Source: an uncultured beta proteobacterium (GTDB lineage Bacteria > Pseudomonadota > Gammaproteobacteria > Burkholderiales > Burkholderiaceae_C). From it: a stretch of DNA of 35,153 nucleotides. How positions within the stretch are numbered: position 1 is the first letter of the stretch; every line of letters begins with the position of its first letter. Below are positions 15,472 to 23,357 of the stretch, piece by piece. The translations under genes were made by a program, and so were the position numbers. The notes under the pieces were generated by a model. It saw only the letters and a program-made list of their open reading frames with translations. It did not search any database and was not told where the DNA came from. The DNA is taken from the NCBI GenBank assembly GCA_903876715.1, contig CAIRBF010000452.1:1-35153 (forward strand), written 5' to 3'.

Positions 15472-17465
15472 AGTCCTGGAGGCAGGCCGCTTGGGGGGGA
15501 TTGACGGCGCTCCACCTGGGCTTGGCTTCGGTATCGGCGGCCGCCCAGGTCACTCTCTTCGCCGATAACGATGCCCGGCGAGCCATCAAGACCCTGCAGG
15601 AAAAGCTGCTGGAGCTCGAGCTGGGAACCAGGGAGCGCATCACGGCGATCGATGCGGCGTTGAAGGCCTCGATCGGCTCAGCCCAGCAGGAGTCGCAGGC
15701 GCGGTCTGACGCCGTGGCCCTGGACGCACGCAAGCGCCTCGAGGCTTCCGAGGTTTTGGTTCGCGAAGCGATCGACCGGTTGGCGACCGCCTTGAACCAG
15801 CGCATCGACGGCACGAATGCGTCCTTCCGCGACGAATTGAGCCGGCAGACGACAGAGCTGCGCGCCTTTCAGGGCGTTCAGAAGGAAAACCAGCTCGTCC
15901 TGCAGGGCGACATGAAGGGTCAGGCGCTCAAGCAAGACGAGTTCAACCGGGGTTTCGCTGCGCGCGTCCAGGAGCTTGACCGGGAGACGGCTGTCCTGAA
16001 GGGGAATCAGGAGATTCTCCGAGGCGACTTCAAAGACCAGACGCGCAGGCAGGAGGAGTTCAGTGCGGCCGCCGTGGTCCGTCTTCAGGATCTGAACAAT
16101 GAGATCGCCGCCTTGAAGGCGGGACGCGTGGAGGTCAGCCGGACTATCGACCAGCTCCGGGAGGACGCGCAGAAGTGGCTGGCGCCGATGCAGACGTCCT
16201 TGGACCAGTTGGCGCGGGACCTGACCATCGCACAGCGTGCTCTGCGTGACCAAGCGACGCTCGTTGCCGACATCCAGCGCAAGGCCGAGGACGTGCAGCG
16301 CAAGGTCGACGAACGGATCAAGGACATCGAGGAGGCGCAGCGTCAGAGCCAGGCGCAGTGGCAGCAGGCTCTGGCCGAGCGCGACACCCGTCACGAGCAG
16401 AAGCTCGCGGACGCGGTCCGCGATTCAGAGCAGAAGGCTCAGCAAGCCGAGGGGCGGCTGCGCCAGGCTGTCGAGGAGCTTGGGCGCCGCGCTGATGAGC
16501 GATCGGCCCGGCTGGAGCAAACCTTGCGACAGGCGCAGGAACGTGCCGACAGGGCTGATGCGCTCATTGCGCAGGCAGACGTCAAGCTCGCCGAGGCGGA
16601 CAGACGCCTTGCAGAAGCGGACCGTCGCTTCGTCGAGGCCGACAAGCGTCTGGCTGCCATCGAAAAGAGCCTTGCTGATGCCGACCAGCGCCTGAGCGAC
16701 GCCGACAAGCGTCTGGGCGAGGCAGAAGGTCGGGTGACCGAAGCCGAGAAGCAGTTGTCGCAGACCGACGTGCGACTGGGCGATATCGATGCGCAGCGCG
16801 CGCAGGCCGATGAGCGTGCGCGTGAGGCAGCCGAGCGCTTGGGCCGGATCGACGAGGCGCTGCGTCGTGGCGACGATCGCCAGACCCAGGGCGAAGCCCG
16901 CGTGGCCCGGATCGACGAGCGCGCACTTCGCATGGAAGCGCGCTGGCGCCTGGTCGATGAACAGGCGCGCCAGCGCGGCATGGACGCCGACTTGAGTCCA
17001 CTCGGGCAGCGGGTCGGTCAGATCGACGACCGTTTGCGCAAGCTCGAACCCTTGAAGGTATTGCTCGACGGGGAGGAGCTTTCTGTCCAGCCCGAAGAGA
17101 AGCGCGCGTACGACGAGGCCATCGGTTTGATGGCCAAAGGCGACTTCAACCGGGCGGGCGAACTGCTCAGCCAGTTCCTGCGACGGCACCCCAACAGTGC
17201 TTATCTGGGGTGGGTTCGCTTCTGGTATGGACAGGCGCTGATGGGGCGGCGCGACCACCGAAGTTCGATCACCTCGTTCCAGACCCTGGTCAAGGATTCG
17301 CCCAACCACCCCAAGGCGCCCGAAGCTATGCTCGCACTGGCTGCAAGCCAGCTTGAATTGAAGGACAGGGCCAGCGCGCGCAAGACGCTCGAGGATCTTC
17401 TGCGCCTATACCCGGATTCCGACGCGTCCAAGCTGGGGCGTCAGCGGCTGGTTTCGATGAAGTAG
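15468..17465 (+). CDS. cpoB: CpoB/YbgF-type Tol-Pal protein with a very long coiled coil
   Basis: The GTG at 15468 overlaps the pal stop (GTGA) and has GAAGGA upstream, giving 665 residues; E. coli CpoB has 263. The signal peptide runs to about residue 26 (SVSAAA). Residues about 33-525 are predicted coiled coil rich in E, R, Q, A and D. Near residues 373-440 almost perfect seven-residue units of the type ADRRLAE / ADKRLGE occur. The C-terminal domain from about residue 535 has the CpoB TPR layout (AYDEAIGLMAKGDFNRAGEL, NSAYLGWVRFWYGQALMG, YPDSDASKLGRQRL). CpoB links outer-membrane constriction with septal wall synthesis. Identity rests on the C-terminal TPR region and on the gene order; the long coil is exceptional. 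Confidence 0.88.
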   Translation: MKSWRQAAWGGLTALHLGLASVSAAAQVTLFADNDARRAIKTLQEKLLELELGTRERITAIDAALKASIGSAQQESQARSDAVALDARKRLEASEVLVREAIDRLATALNQRIDGTNASFRDELSRQTTELRAFQGVQKENQLVLQGDMKGQALKQDEFNRGFAARVQELDRETAVLKGNQEILRGDFKDQTRRQEEFSAAAVVRLQDLNNEIAALKAGRVEVSRTIDQLREDAQKWLAPMQTSLDQLARDLTIAQRALRDQATLVADIQRKAEDVQRKVDERIKDIEEAQRQSQAQWQQALAERDTRHEQKLADAVRDSEQKAQQAEGRLRQAVEELGRRADERSARLEQTLRQAQERADRADALIAQADVKLAEADRRLAEADRRFVEADKRLAAIEKSLADADQRLSDADKRLGEAEGRVTEAEKQLSQTDVRLGDIDAQRAQADERAREAAERLGRIDEALRRGDDRQTQGEARVARIDERALRMEARWRLVDEQARQRGMDADLSPLGQRVGQIDDRLRKLEPLKVLLDGEELSVQPEEKRAYDEAIGLMAKGDFNRAGELLSQFLRRHPNSAYLGWVRFWYGQALMGRRDHRSSITSFQTLVKDSPNHPKAPEAMLALAASQLELKDRASARKTLEDLLRLYPDSDASKLGRQRLVSMK

Positions 17466-17551
17466 GCCTCGGCGCGCACGGCCACGCTGTCGCTCCCTGT
17501 TCCTGGGCGTGACTCACCCCGGGGACGCGAGGGAGGTAGCGCCTGCCTAAA

Positions 17552-18679
17552 ATGCTTTTCATGGTTCAGGAATCCGATCTTCCCGGCATGGCGGCCCAGG
17601 TTCTCTGGGCCGCTTTCTTTCTGGCGGCGGCATGCGGCGCCATCGCGCAACGGACGCACTTCTGCACCATGGGCGCGGTGGCCGACATCGTCAACATGGG
17701 CGACTGGAGTCGTATGCGTCAGTGGGCTCTGGCTGCCGGCGTGGCGATGCTCGGCTTCAACGCCATGGTTGCGCTCGGCTGGGTCGAGGCGGGCAAGAGC
17801 ATCTACGCCGGTTCGCGGCTGGTCTGGTTGTCCAACGCCACCGGAGGCTTGCTGTTTGGCGTGGGCATGGTGCTGGCGTCGGGCTGTGGAAACAAGATGC
17901 TGGTGCGCATCGGCGGTGGCAGCCTGAAGGCGCTGGTGGTGTTCTGTGTGATGGGTCTGTCCGCCTACGCGACGATGCGTGGCGTGTTCGCGGTCGCGCG
18001 CGTGCAGTCGGTGGACCAGGTGGCGCTGCAACTGCCGGCGGGGCAGGACCTCCCGTCGCTGCTGGCCCTCTGGAGTGGCCTGCCGCGCCAGGCCCTGGCG
18101 CTCATGGCCGGTGGCGCGATCGGCTTTGCGTTGATGGGCTGGGCGCTGATGCGTGCCGAAAGTCGACGTCCCGAGCTCGTGTGGGGCGGACTGGGCATCG
18201 GGGCGGTCGTCGTCGCCGTGTGGTGGGTCTCGGGCCGGCTCGGGCACTTGGCGGAACATCCGCTGACGCTCGAAGAGGCCTTCCTCGTCACGAACAGCCA
18301 ACGCATGGAGTCGCTGACCTTCGTCGCCCCCGTGGCGTACACGATCGACTGGCTCATCCTGTTCAGCGACAAGAGCAAGGTGCTGACGATCGGCATCGTC
18401 ACGACGCTGGGCGTGGTGGCCGGGTCGGCCGCCGTCGCGCTGGCCACGCGCAGCTTCCGCTGGGAGGGCTTCGGTGGCACCGAGGACACCGCGCACCATC
18501 TGGTCGGCGCGGTGCTGATGGGCATCGGTGGCGTCACCGCGATGGGCTGTACGGTGGGGCAGGGCCTGTCAGGGGTGTCGACCTTGGCGCTCGGCAGCTT
18601 CATCGCGCTGGCCGGCATTCTGTCTGGCGCGGTGCTGGGGCTGAAGTACCAGGCCTGGCGCCTGGACCGCCTGGCCTGA
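17552..18679 (+). CDS. YeeE/YedE family membrane protein (sulfur transport)
   Basis: A 375-residue polytopic membrane protein; the start may be ATG 17552 or 17561. Two cysteine motifs of the family are present: ASGCGNKMLVRIGGG in the first half and AMGCTVGQGLSGVSTLALGS in the second. An extra Cys lies in RTHFCTMGAV near the N-terminus. About nine to ten hydrophobic segments are visible. The likely role is transfer of thiosulfate or another sulfur species across the inner membrane. It has a more typical second motif than the copy at 10158-11234. tcdA follows after only 7 bases. No rhodanese or TusA-like gene is adjacent here. Confidence 0.9.
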   Translation: MLFMVQESDLPGMAAQVLWAAFFLAAACGAIAQRTHFCTMGAVADIVNMGDWSRMRQWALAAGVAMLGFNAMVALGWVEAGKSIYAGSRLVWLSNATGGLLFGVGMVLASGCGNKMLVRIGGGSLKALVVFCVMGLSAYATMRGVFAVARVQSVDQVALQLPAGQDLPSLLALWSGLPRQALALMAGGAIGFALMGWALMRAESRRPELVWGGLGIGAVVVAVWWVSGRLGHLAEHPLTLEEAFLVTNSQRMESLTFVAPVAYTIDWLILFSDKSKVLTIGIVTTLGVVAGSAAVALATRSFRWEGFGGTEDTAHHLVGAVLMGIGGVTAMGCTVGQGLSGVSTLALGSFIALAGILSGAVLGLKYQAWRLDRLA

Positions 18680-18686
18680 GCAGCGC

Positions 18687-19487
18687 ATGCTGGCGGACCT
18701 GGAGCGCCGCTTCGGCGGGCTGCGCCGGCTGTACGGGGACACCGGCTATGAACGCCTGCGCGCGCTGCGTGTGGCGGTCGTCGGTCTGGGGGGTGTCGGC
18801 TCATGGACAGCCGAGGCGCTGGCGCGCAGCGGCGTGGCCGGGCTGGTGCTGATCGATCTGGACCACGTCGCCGAATCCAATGTCAACCGCCAGATCCAGG
18901 CCCTCGGACGGACGCTGGGCATGGGAAAGGGGCAGGCGCTGCGCGAGCGTTTTGCCGACATCCACCCCGGCTGCGAAGTCGTCGTCGCCGAGGAGTTCGT
19001 CGAGCCTGGGAACTGGCCCGGCCTGCTGCCCGGGCCGGTCGATGCGCTCGTCGATGCTTGCGACCAGGTACGAGCCAAGGTGGCGCTGGCCGCCTGGGCC
19101 CGCGTCGCCGGTGTGGCCTTCGTCAGCGTCGGTGCCGCTGGTGGCAAACGCCTGCCGCAGCGCGTGGAGATAGATGACCTGGCCACCGTGACGCACGACC
19201 CCTTGCTCGCCTCGGTACGGCAACGCCTGCGACGCGAGCACTCTGCGGCACGCACGGGGACCATGGAACTGCGCTGCGTGTACTCGCGCGAACCAGTGCA
19301 CCGGCCGGCCGATTGTGAGGTCGGCGCGGGGCTCGCCTGTCACGGCTACGGCTCGAGTGTCATGGTCACGGCCGCCTTCGGCCTGGCCGCCGCCGCGGAA
19401 ATTGTTGAGCAGTCTCTAAACCGTGCTATGATCGCAGGCTCTGCGGACAGGGTTGTTAGCTCAGTCGGTAGAGCAGCGGACTTTTAA
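18687..19487 (+). CDS. tcdA: tRNA threonylcarbamoyladenosine dehydratase; 3' end overlaps tRNA-Lys
   Basis: TcdA is an E1-like ATPase that cyclises t6A37 to ct6A37 in ANN-decoding tRNAs. The 266-residue product shows the ThiF/MoeB nucleotide-binding motif VVGLGGVGSWTAEALARSG near residues 32-50, IDLDHVAESNVNRQ and the dehydratase region RLRREHSAARTG. The C-terminal GLACHGYGSSVMVTAAFG is conserved. The frame has no stop before the neighbouring tRNA gene: codons 256-266 (VVSSVGRAADF) are tRNA-Lys sequence and the TAA lies in the anticodon loop. The overlap is 38 bases. The gene starts 7 bases after the YeeE/YedE stop. Confidence 0.93.
   Translation: MLADLERRFGGLRRLYGDTGYERLRALRVAVVGLGGVGSWTAEALARSGVAGLVLIDLDHVAESNVNRQIQALGRTLGMGKGQALRERFADIHPGCEVVVAEEFVEPGNWPGLLPGPVDALVDACDQVRAKVALAAWARVAGVAFVSVGAAGGKRLPQRVEIDDLATVTHDPLLASVRQRLRREHSAARTGTMELRCVYSREPVHRPADCEVGAGLACHGYGSSVMVTAAFGLAAAAEIVEQSLNRAMIAGSADRVVSSVGRAADF
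19405..19432 (+). promoter_or_regulatory. Predicted promoter of the tRNA-Lys pair, inside tcdA
   Basis: TTGAGC at 19405-19410 and TATGAT at 19427-19432 are separated by 16 bases and lie 18 bases before the mature tRNA end. Both are close to sigma-70 consensus and stand out as AT-rich within GC-rich coding sequence. Transcription would start near 19439. Confidence 0.55.
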
Positions 19488-19525
19488 TCCGTTGGTCGCA
19501 GGTTCGAATCCTGCACAACCCACCA
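19450..19525 (+). tRNA. tRNA-Lys (anticodon TTT)
   Basis: A 76-base tRNA with encoded CCA. The acceptor stem GGGTTGT pairs with ACAACCC. The D-arm TAGCTCAGTCGGTAGAGC, anticodon loop CTTTTAA with TTT at 19483-19485, and T-arm GGTTCGAATCC are all standard. Its 5' half overlaps the end of tcdA. It is very similar to the second tRNA-Lys 57 bases downstream. Confidence 0.98.
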
Positions 19526-19582
19526 AAGTTCAGCTGGCGGGGCGCATAGATGGTTTTGGTGCGCGCCGGTGGCTGGCAAGTC

Positions 19583-19658
19583 GGGCTCTTAGCTCAGTTG
19601 GTAGAGCAGCGGACTCTTAATCCGTTGGTCGTAGGTTCGAATCCTACAGGGCCCACCA
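19583..19658 (+). tRNA. tRNA-Lys (anticodon CTT)
   Basis: A 76-base tRNA with encoded CCA. The acceptor stem GGGCTCT pairs with AGGGCCC with one T-G wobble. The anticodon loop is CTCTTAA with CTT at 19616-19618, and the T-arm is GGTTCGAATCC. The D-arm and anticodon arm are almost identical to the first tRNA-Lys, so the pair probably arose by duplication and is co-transcribed. Confidence 0.97.
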
Positions 19659-19664
19659 ATCGCG

Positions 19665-19692
19665 AAGGCCCCGCCTGAACAGGCGGGGCCTT
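19665..19692 (+). terminator. Rho-independent terminator after the tRNA-Lys pair
   Basis: A perfect 12-base stem AAGGCCCCGCCT / AGGCGGGGCCTT with loop GAAC is followed by TCTTCATTT. It lies 7 bases after the second tRNA and would isolate the nitroreductase gene from this unit. Confidence 0.88.
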
Positions 19693-19723
19693 CTTCATTT
19701 CGTTCTACTGGAAATACCTTCTG

Positions 19724-20359
19724 ATGAACCTGATCGACGTGCTGAGCTGGCGCTACGCTGTCAAGAAGATGGATCCTTCGAAGTCGGTGCCGGAGGACAA
19801 GCTCAAGCGCATCCTCGAGGCCGTGCGCCTGGCGCCGACGTCAAGTGGTTTGCAGCCTTTCGAGGTGGTCGTGGTCAGCCGGCGTGAGTCGTTGGCGTCA
19901 TTGCACCAAGCCGCGCGCGGGCAGACTCAAGTCGCGGATTGCTCGCACCTGCTGGTCTTTGCGGCTTGGGATGACTACACCGTCGAGCGTATCAACCACA
20001 TGTTCGATCTGACCAACCGCGAGCGTGGTTTCACCAACGACGGCTGGGAGGCCTACCGTGCGATGCTGCTGAAGAGCTATCCCGCGCGCGGAGCCGAGGC
20101 CAACTTCGAGCACGCGGCGCGTCAGGCCTATATCGGCCTGGGCGTGGCTCTGGTGGCCGCCGCGGCCGAGCAGGTCGACAGCACTCCGATGGAGGGTTTC
20201 GACCCGTCGGCTGTCGACGCCTTGCTCGGCCTGCGCGAGCGTGGTCTGCGCAGCGTTGCCATCATGCCGCTGGGCTACCGGCACTCCGGCCAGGACTGGC
20301 TCGAGCCGCTGAAGAAGGTTCGCCGCGCGATGGGCGAGTTCGTCACCCGCATCGCGTGA
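19724..20359 (+). CDS. Nitroreductase-family NAD(P)H-dependent oxidoreductase
   Basis: A 211-residue FMN-dependent nitroreductase-like protein of normal length. SWRYAVKKMDPSKSVPE at the N-terminus, VRLAPTSSGLQPFEVVVV (FMN-binding) and the C-terminal LRSVAIMPLGYR are typical of NfsB-like members. Such enzymes reduce nitroaromatics, quinones or similar compounds with NAD(P)H in the cytoplasm; the natural substrate is unknown. The gene begins 32 bases after the tRNA terminator. A small membrane protein gene follows. Confidence 0.92.
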   Translation: MNLIDVLSWRYAVKKMDPSKSVPEDKLKRILEAVRLAPTSSGLQPFEVVVVSRRESLASLHQAARGQTQVADCSHLLVFAAWDDYTVERINHMFDLTNRERGFTNDGWEAYRAMLLKSYPARGAEANFEHAARQAYIGLGVALVAAAAEQVDSTPMEGFDPSAVDALLGLRERGLRSVAIMPLGYRHSGQDWLEPLKKVRRAMGEFVTRIA

Positions 20360-20388
20360 ATGCCAAACCGTCCTACCAAGAGAGCCCC

Positions 20389-20523
20389 ATGTCGACAATG
20401 AAGATGCAGCAGACACGAACCCGGCTGGTCAAGATCTACGGCGCCGGTATCGCGGTCTTTTCGGGGATGGTCGGCTTCGTCACTGTCCTTTCGATCTTTC
20501 TGGCGCACTTGAAGCTGGATTGA
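20389..20523 (+). CDS. Small single-pass membrane protein (44 aa)
   Basis: ATG 20389 opens a 44-residue frame closed by TGA at 20521-20523; ATG 20398 is an alternative start. A basic N-terminus (QQTRTRLVKIYG) is followed by one membrane span (AGIAVFSGMVGFVTVLSIFL) and a short tail AHLKLD. It sits 29 bases after the nitroreductase with the same orientation. I recognise no family; the positive-inside topology and spacing argue that it is real. Confidence 0.55.
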   Translation: MSTMKMQQTRTRLVKIYGAGIAVFSGMVGFVTVLSIFLAHLKLD

Positions 20524-20598
20524 CGCAGGGAGCCGGCCACGGTACCGGCCCGCGACTGCGCCGACAATCGTGGGCTTTCTTGCCTTGACGAACTGAAG

Positions 20599-20844
20599 AT
20601 GACCGAAGAAACCGCTCTGGCGCTACCCGACCGCCTGTCTATCGACCCGCGCAGCCCCCACCACAACCCCGCGCTGATGCAGCGCACGATCGTCATCTTC
20701 TTCAACGGTCGTGAGCGCTTTGATGTCGAGGAGTACTGCATCAGCGAGGGTTGGATCAAGGTCGCTGCGGGCAAGACCGTGGACCGGCGTGGCCGCCCGC
20801 TGCTGATCAAGCTCAAGGGCCAGGTACAGGCGAGCGTGCGCTGA
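20599..20844 (+). CDS. DUF3297 family protein
   Basis: An 81-residue protein with the family's conserved blocks LPDRLSIDPRSPHHN, VEEYCISEGWIKV and GKTVDRRGRPLLIKLKG. Function is unknown; members are small soluble proteins common in proteobacteria. The stop is one base before the rdgC ATG, so the two are probably co-translated. The call comes from the conserved blocks. Confidence 0.92.
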   Translation: MTEETALALPDRLSIDPRSPHHNPALMQRTIVIFFNGRERFDVEEYCISEGWIKVAAGKTVDRRGRPLLIKLKGQVQASVR

Positions 20845-20845
20845 C

Positions 20846-21775
20846 ATGCTCAAGTCCTTGACCGCCTTTCGGGTCCTGGAGAGCTGGCAGGTGCCGTCTT
20901 TCGGGGAGTTGTCAACCGCCTTGGCGCGCACTGTGTTCCGCCCGTGTGGCCCGACCGAGCGCCGCACATCGGGGTGGGTGCCACCGCGAGGCGTCGACCA
21001 CGGACCGCTGCTCGAGACGGTGGGTGGGCAGTGGTTGATGTCGCTGATGAGCGAGTCGCGCCCCTTGCCGGCCTCGGCCGTGCGGGCGGAGCTGGAACTG
21101 CGGCTGGACGCCGTGGAGGCGCAAATCGGCCGCCGACCGCGTGGCAAGGCCAAGCGTGAGATGAAGGAGCAGGTGGAGCACGACCTGATGCCGCGCGCCT
21201 TCACCCGCAAGTCGGTCGTGACGGTATGGCTCGATCCGCGCAGCCGCATGCTGGTGCTGGGCACTCCCAGCGTCAAGGTCGCGGAGCTGGTGGTGGCGGA
21301 GTTGCTGCGCGTATTCGACGACCAGCTGCCCTTGGCGCCGCTGGACACTCAGCAGTCACCCGCCGGTGCCATGGCGGCCTGGATGGCGGCGCGTCAGGCG
21401 CCCGCAGGATTCACCATCGACCAGGAGTGCGAACTGCGCCAGCCTGACGACAGCCGGGCCACGGTGAAGTACACGCGCCACACCCTGGACATCGACGAAG
21501 TGGCGCTGCACCTGCAGCAGGGCAAGCTACCCACCTATCTGGCCATGACTTGGGCCGACCGTGTGTCTTTCGTGCTGACCGACGACCTGAAGATCAAGCG
21601 CGTGAAGTTCCTGGATGTCGATGCTGCCACTTCAACCGGGACCGCGGGGGACAGTGACGAGGACGCGTTCGACGCCAACGCGGCACTGGCCACGGGTGAG
21701 CTGTCCCAACTCATGGGCGAACTGCTGGACGCCTTGGGCGGCGAGAGGGCCCCGCCCAGCCTCCACGGCGCTTGA
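20846..21775 (+). CDS. rdgC: Recombination-associated protein RdgC
   Basis: The 309-residue product matches RdgC in length (about 300). RdgC forms a ring-shaped dimer around DNA and restrains RecA; in Neisseria it also affects pilin variation. Recognisable segments are FRPCGPTERRTSGWVPP, GRRPRGKAKREMKEQVEHDL, PRAFTRKSVVTVWLDP, and DDLKIKRVKFLDV near the C-terminus. It overlaps nothing and follows DUF3297 by one base. The last 40 residues are a variable acidic tail. Confidence 0.96.
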   Translation: MLKSLTAFRVLESWQVPSFGELSTALARTVFRPCGPTERRTSGWVPPRGVDHGPLLETVGGQWLMSLMSESRPLPASAVRAELELRLDAVEAQIGRRPRGKAKREMKEQVEHDLMPRAFTRKSVVTVWLDPRSRMLVLGTPSVKVAELVVAELLRVFDDQLPLAPLDTQQSPAGAMAAWMAARQAPAGFTIDQECELRQPDDSRATVKYTRHTLDIDEVALHLQQGKLPTYLAMTWADRVSFVLTDDLKIKRVKFLDVDAATSTGTAGDSDEDAFDANAALATGELSQLMGELLDALGGERAPPSLHGA

Positions 21776-21967
21776 GGGCACGCGCCCGGGTGTGGGCGAG
21801 GGTTGCGGGAGATCGAGAGCACTCCCGGGGTCGCGCTGAGCCCTGCCCATTCCCGGATGGGGCCTGAAACCCTGGAGTGGTCCGGTTTTTTCCGGAAACG
21901 GAGGGTGAATCGGGTGCATTGACGCCGAGCGAGGATCGCCTCGGCCGCGCACACTCGGCGATTCCGT

Positions 21968-22078
21968 ATCGGATTGATCGATCGCATTGCCTGCCAGACC
22001 AACATCCACGCGCTGAATGTCGCCGCGGAGGCCGCCCGGGCTGGGCAGGCGACCGCTGGCCGGCTTGGCGACTGGTAG
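21968..22078 (+). pseudogene. Fragment of a methyl-accepting chemotaxis protein signalling tip
   Basis: In the frame ending at TAG 22076 the bases translate as GLIDRIACQTNIHALNVAAE followed by AARAG. This matches the near-invariant hairpin tip of MCP receptors (usual form [23 protein letters not shown]). Homology stops after about 30 residues, and no start, transmembrane or HAMP part is found nearby. It is a gene fossil in the 374-base convergent gap between rdgC and the MFS gene; the rest of that gap holds nothing recognisable. Confidence 0.7.
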
Positions 22079-22149
22079 ACCGGCCAGGCCTCCATCCGGG
22101 GGGCAAGGCACGCAGAGCATGACGGCGTTGATCGCCGGGGTTGCGCAAC

Positions 22150-23334
22150 TCAGGCGCGCGCCCGGCGCCACAGCGGCCACAGCCCCCACAGGCCCAGCAG
22201 CGGACCCGGCAGCAGCAGCCAGGCGATCCAGGCGCCCCAGGCGTCGGCCCAGGCGGTGGCCAGATGGATCGACACCATCGTCAGCGCGAAGCCGAGCGCG
22301 TTCTGCAGCGCCAGGGCGCTGCCCACCGTCTGCTGCCGGCAGGCGGCGGCCGACAGCGCCGAGAACTGCGGCGAATCGGCGACGACGCACATGCCCCAGG
22401 CCAACAGCAGCGGCAGCAGGACGCAGGCCGGTGCGGCTGTGGCCGCCAGTGGGTAGAGCGCGCAGCACAGCGCCGAGCCAGCGAGCGCCACTGCAGCGAC
22501 GCGGGCGCCGCCCATGCGCCGGCTCCACCACCCTCCAGCGATGCAGCCCAGCGCGCCGACGGCGATGATGCCGAAGGCGGCTTGGGATTGCACCGCGCTG
22601 CCCGCCGCGGCGATGCCGGCGCCCGCAAGCAGCACGGGCACGAGGGCCCAGAAGGCGTAGAGTTCCCACATGTGGCCAAGGTAGCCCAGCGCCGAGGCCC
22701 GGAAGGCGGGCACGCGCAGGTTGCCCAGCACCTCGTGTAGCCCGGCGCGCGTGGTGCCGCTGGCGCCTTGCAGGTGCGGCCCGTCGCCGAGGCGGGCCAC
22801 GAGGCCGGCCGCCAGCAGCGCGAGCACCGACGCGCCGAGCACGGGCACCTGCCAGGGCCAGTCGGCACCGAGGCTGCGCAGGCCGTGCGGCAGGGCTGTG
22901 CCCAGCGTCAGCATCGCCACGAGCCAGGCCAGCGTCTGCGGCGCGCGCTGCGGGTTCCAGGAGACGACGAGCTTCATTCCCACCGGATAGACGCCGGCGA
23001 GCGCCACGCCGACGATGAAACGCAGCGGCAGCGCCTCGGACAGGCCCTCGGCCAGGAGTGCGAAGGCTGCGTTCGCAGCCGCGCCGGCGACGGCGCAGAC
23101 GGCGAACAGCAAGCTGGCCGCATGGCGATCGGCCAGGCCGGTCAGCGCGAACAGCAGCGTGCCCGAGACAAAGCCCAGTTGCACCGCGTTCGTCAGCGCG
23201 CCGATGTCGGAAAGCCCCAGCCCCCAGGCGACTCGCAGCGGCTCGGCTGCGGCATTGGCCGAAAACCACAGAGACACGGCCATCAGCTCGGCCACGACAA
23301 CGGTGGCTACCGCGGGCAGGCTCGGTACGCGCAT
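22150..23334 (-). CDS. MFS transporter
   Basis: From ATG 23334 the protein has 394 residues and about twelve membrane segments. It opens [29 protein letters not shown], typical of a predicted MFS subgroup with SLWFSANA in helix 1, and carries [15 protein letters not shown] and a [10 protein letters not shown] cytoplasmic loop. The open frame continues to 23886 but overlaps the NUDIX gene and has no MFS homology there. The start lies 23 bases after the NUDIX stop, so it is probably the last gene of the tau-sulP-NUDIX series. The substrate is unknown; a sulfonate, sulfite or an unrelated drug are all possible. Confidence 0.88.
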   Translation of the reverse strand: MRVPSLPAVATVVVAELMAVSLWFSANAAAEPLRVAWGLGLSDIGALTNAVQLGFVSGTLLFALTGLADRHAASLLFAVCAVAGAAANAAFALLAEGLSEALPLRFIVGVALAGVYPVGMKLVVSWNPQRAPQTLAWLVAMLTLGTALPHGLRSLGADWPWQVPVLGASVLALLAAGLVARLGDGPHLQGASGTTRAGLHEVLGNLRVPAFRASALGYLGHMWELYAFWALVPVLLAGAGIAAAGSAVQSQAAFGIIAVGALGCIAGGWWSRRMGGARVAAVALAGSALCCALYPLAATAAPACVLLPLLLAWGMCVVADSPQFSALSAAACRQQTVGSALALQNALGFALTMVSIHLATAWADAWGAWIAWLLLPGPLLGLWGLWPLWRRARA

Positions 23335-23357
23335 CAGCAGGAAGGCCCGCGACCCGG

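Noticed and set aside
21881-21896. TCCGG / CCGGA inverted repeat with six T as loop after rdgC
   Set aside because: The T run is the loop, not a tail, and the stem is only five pairs, so it is not a convincing terminator.
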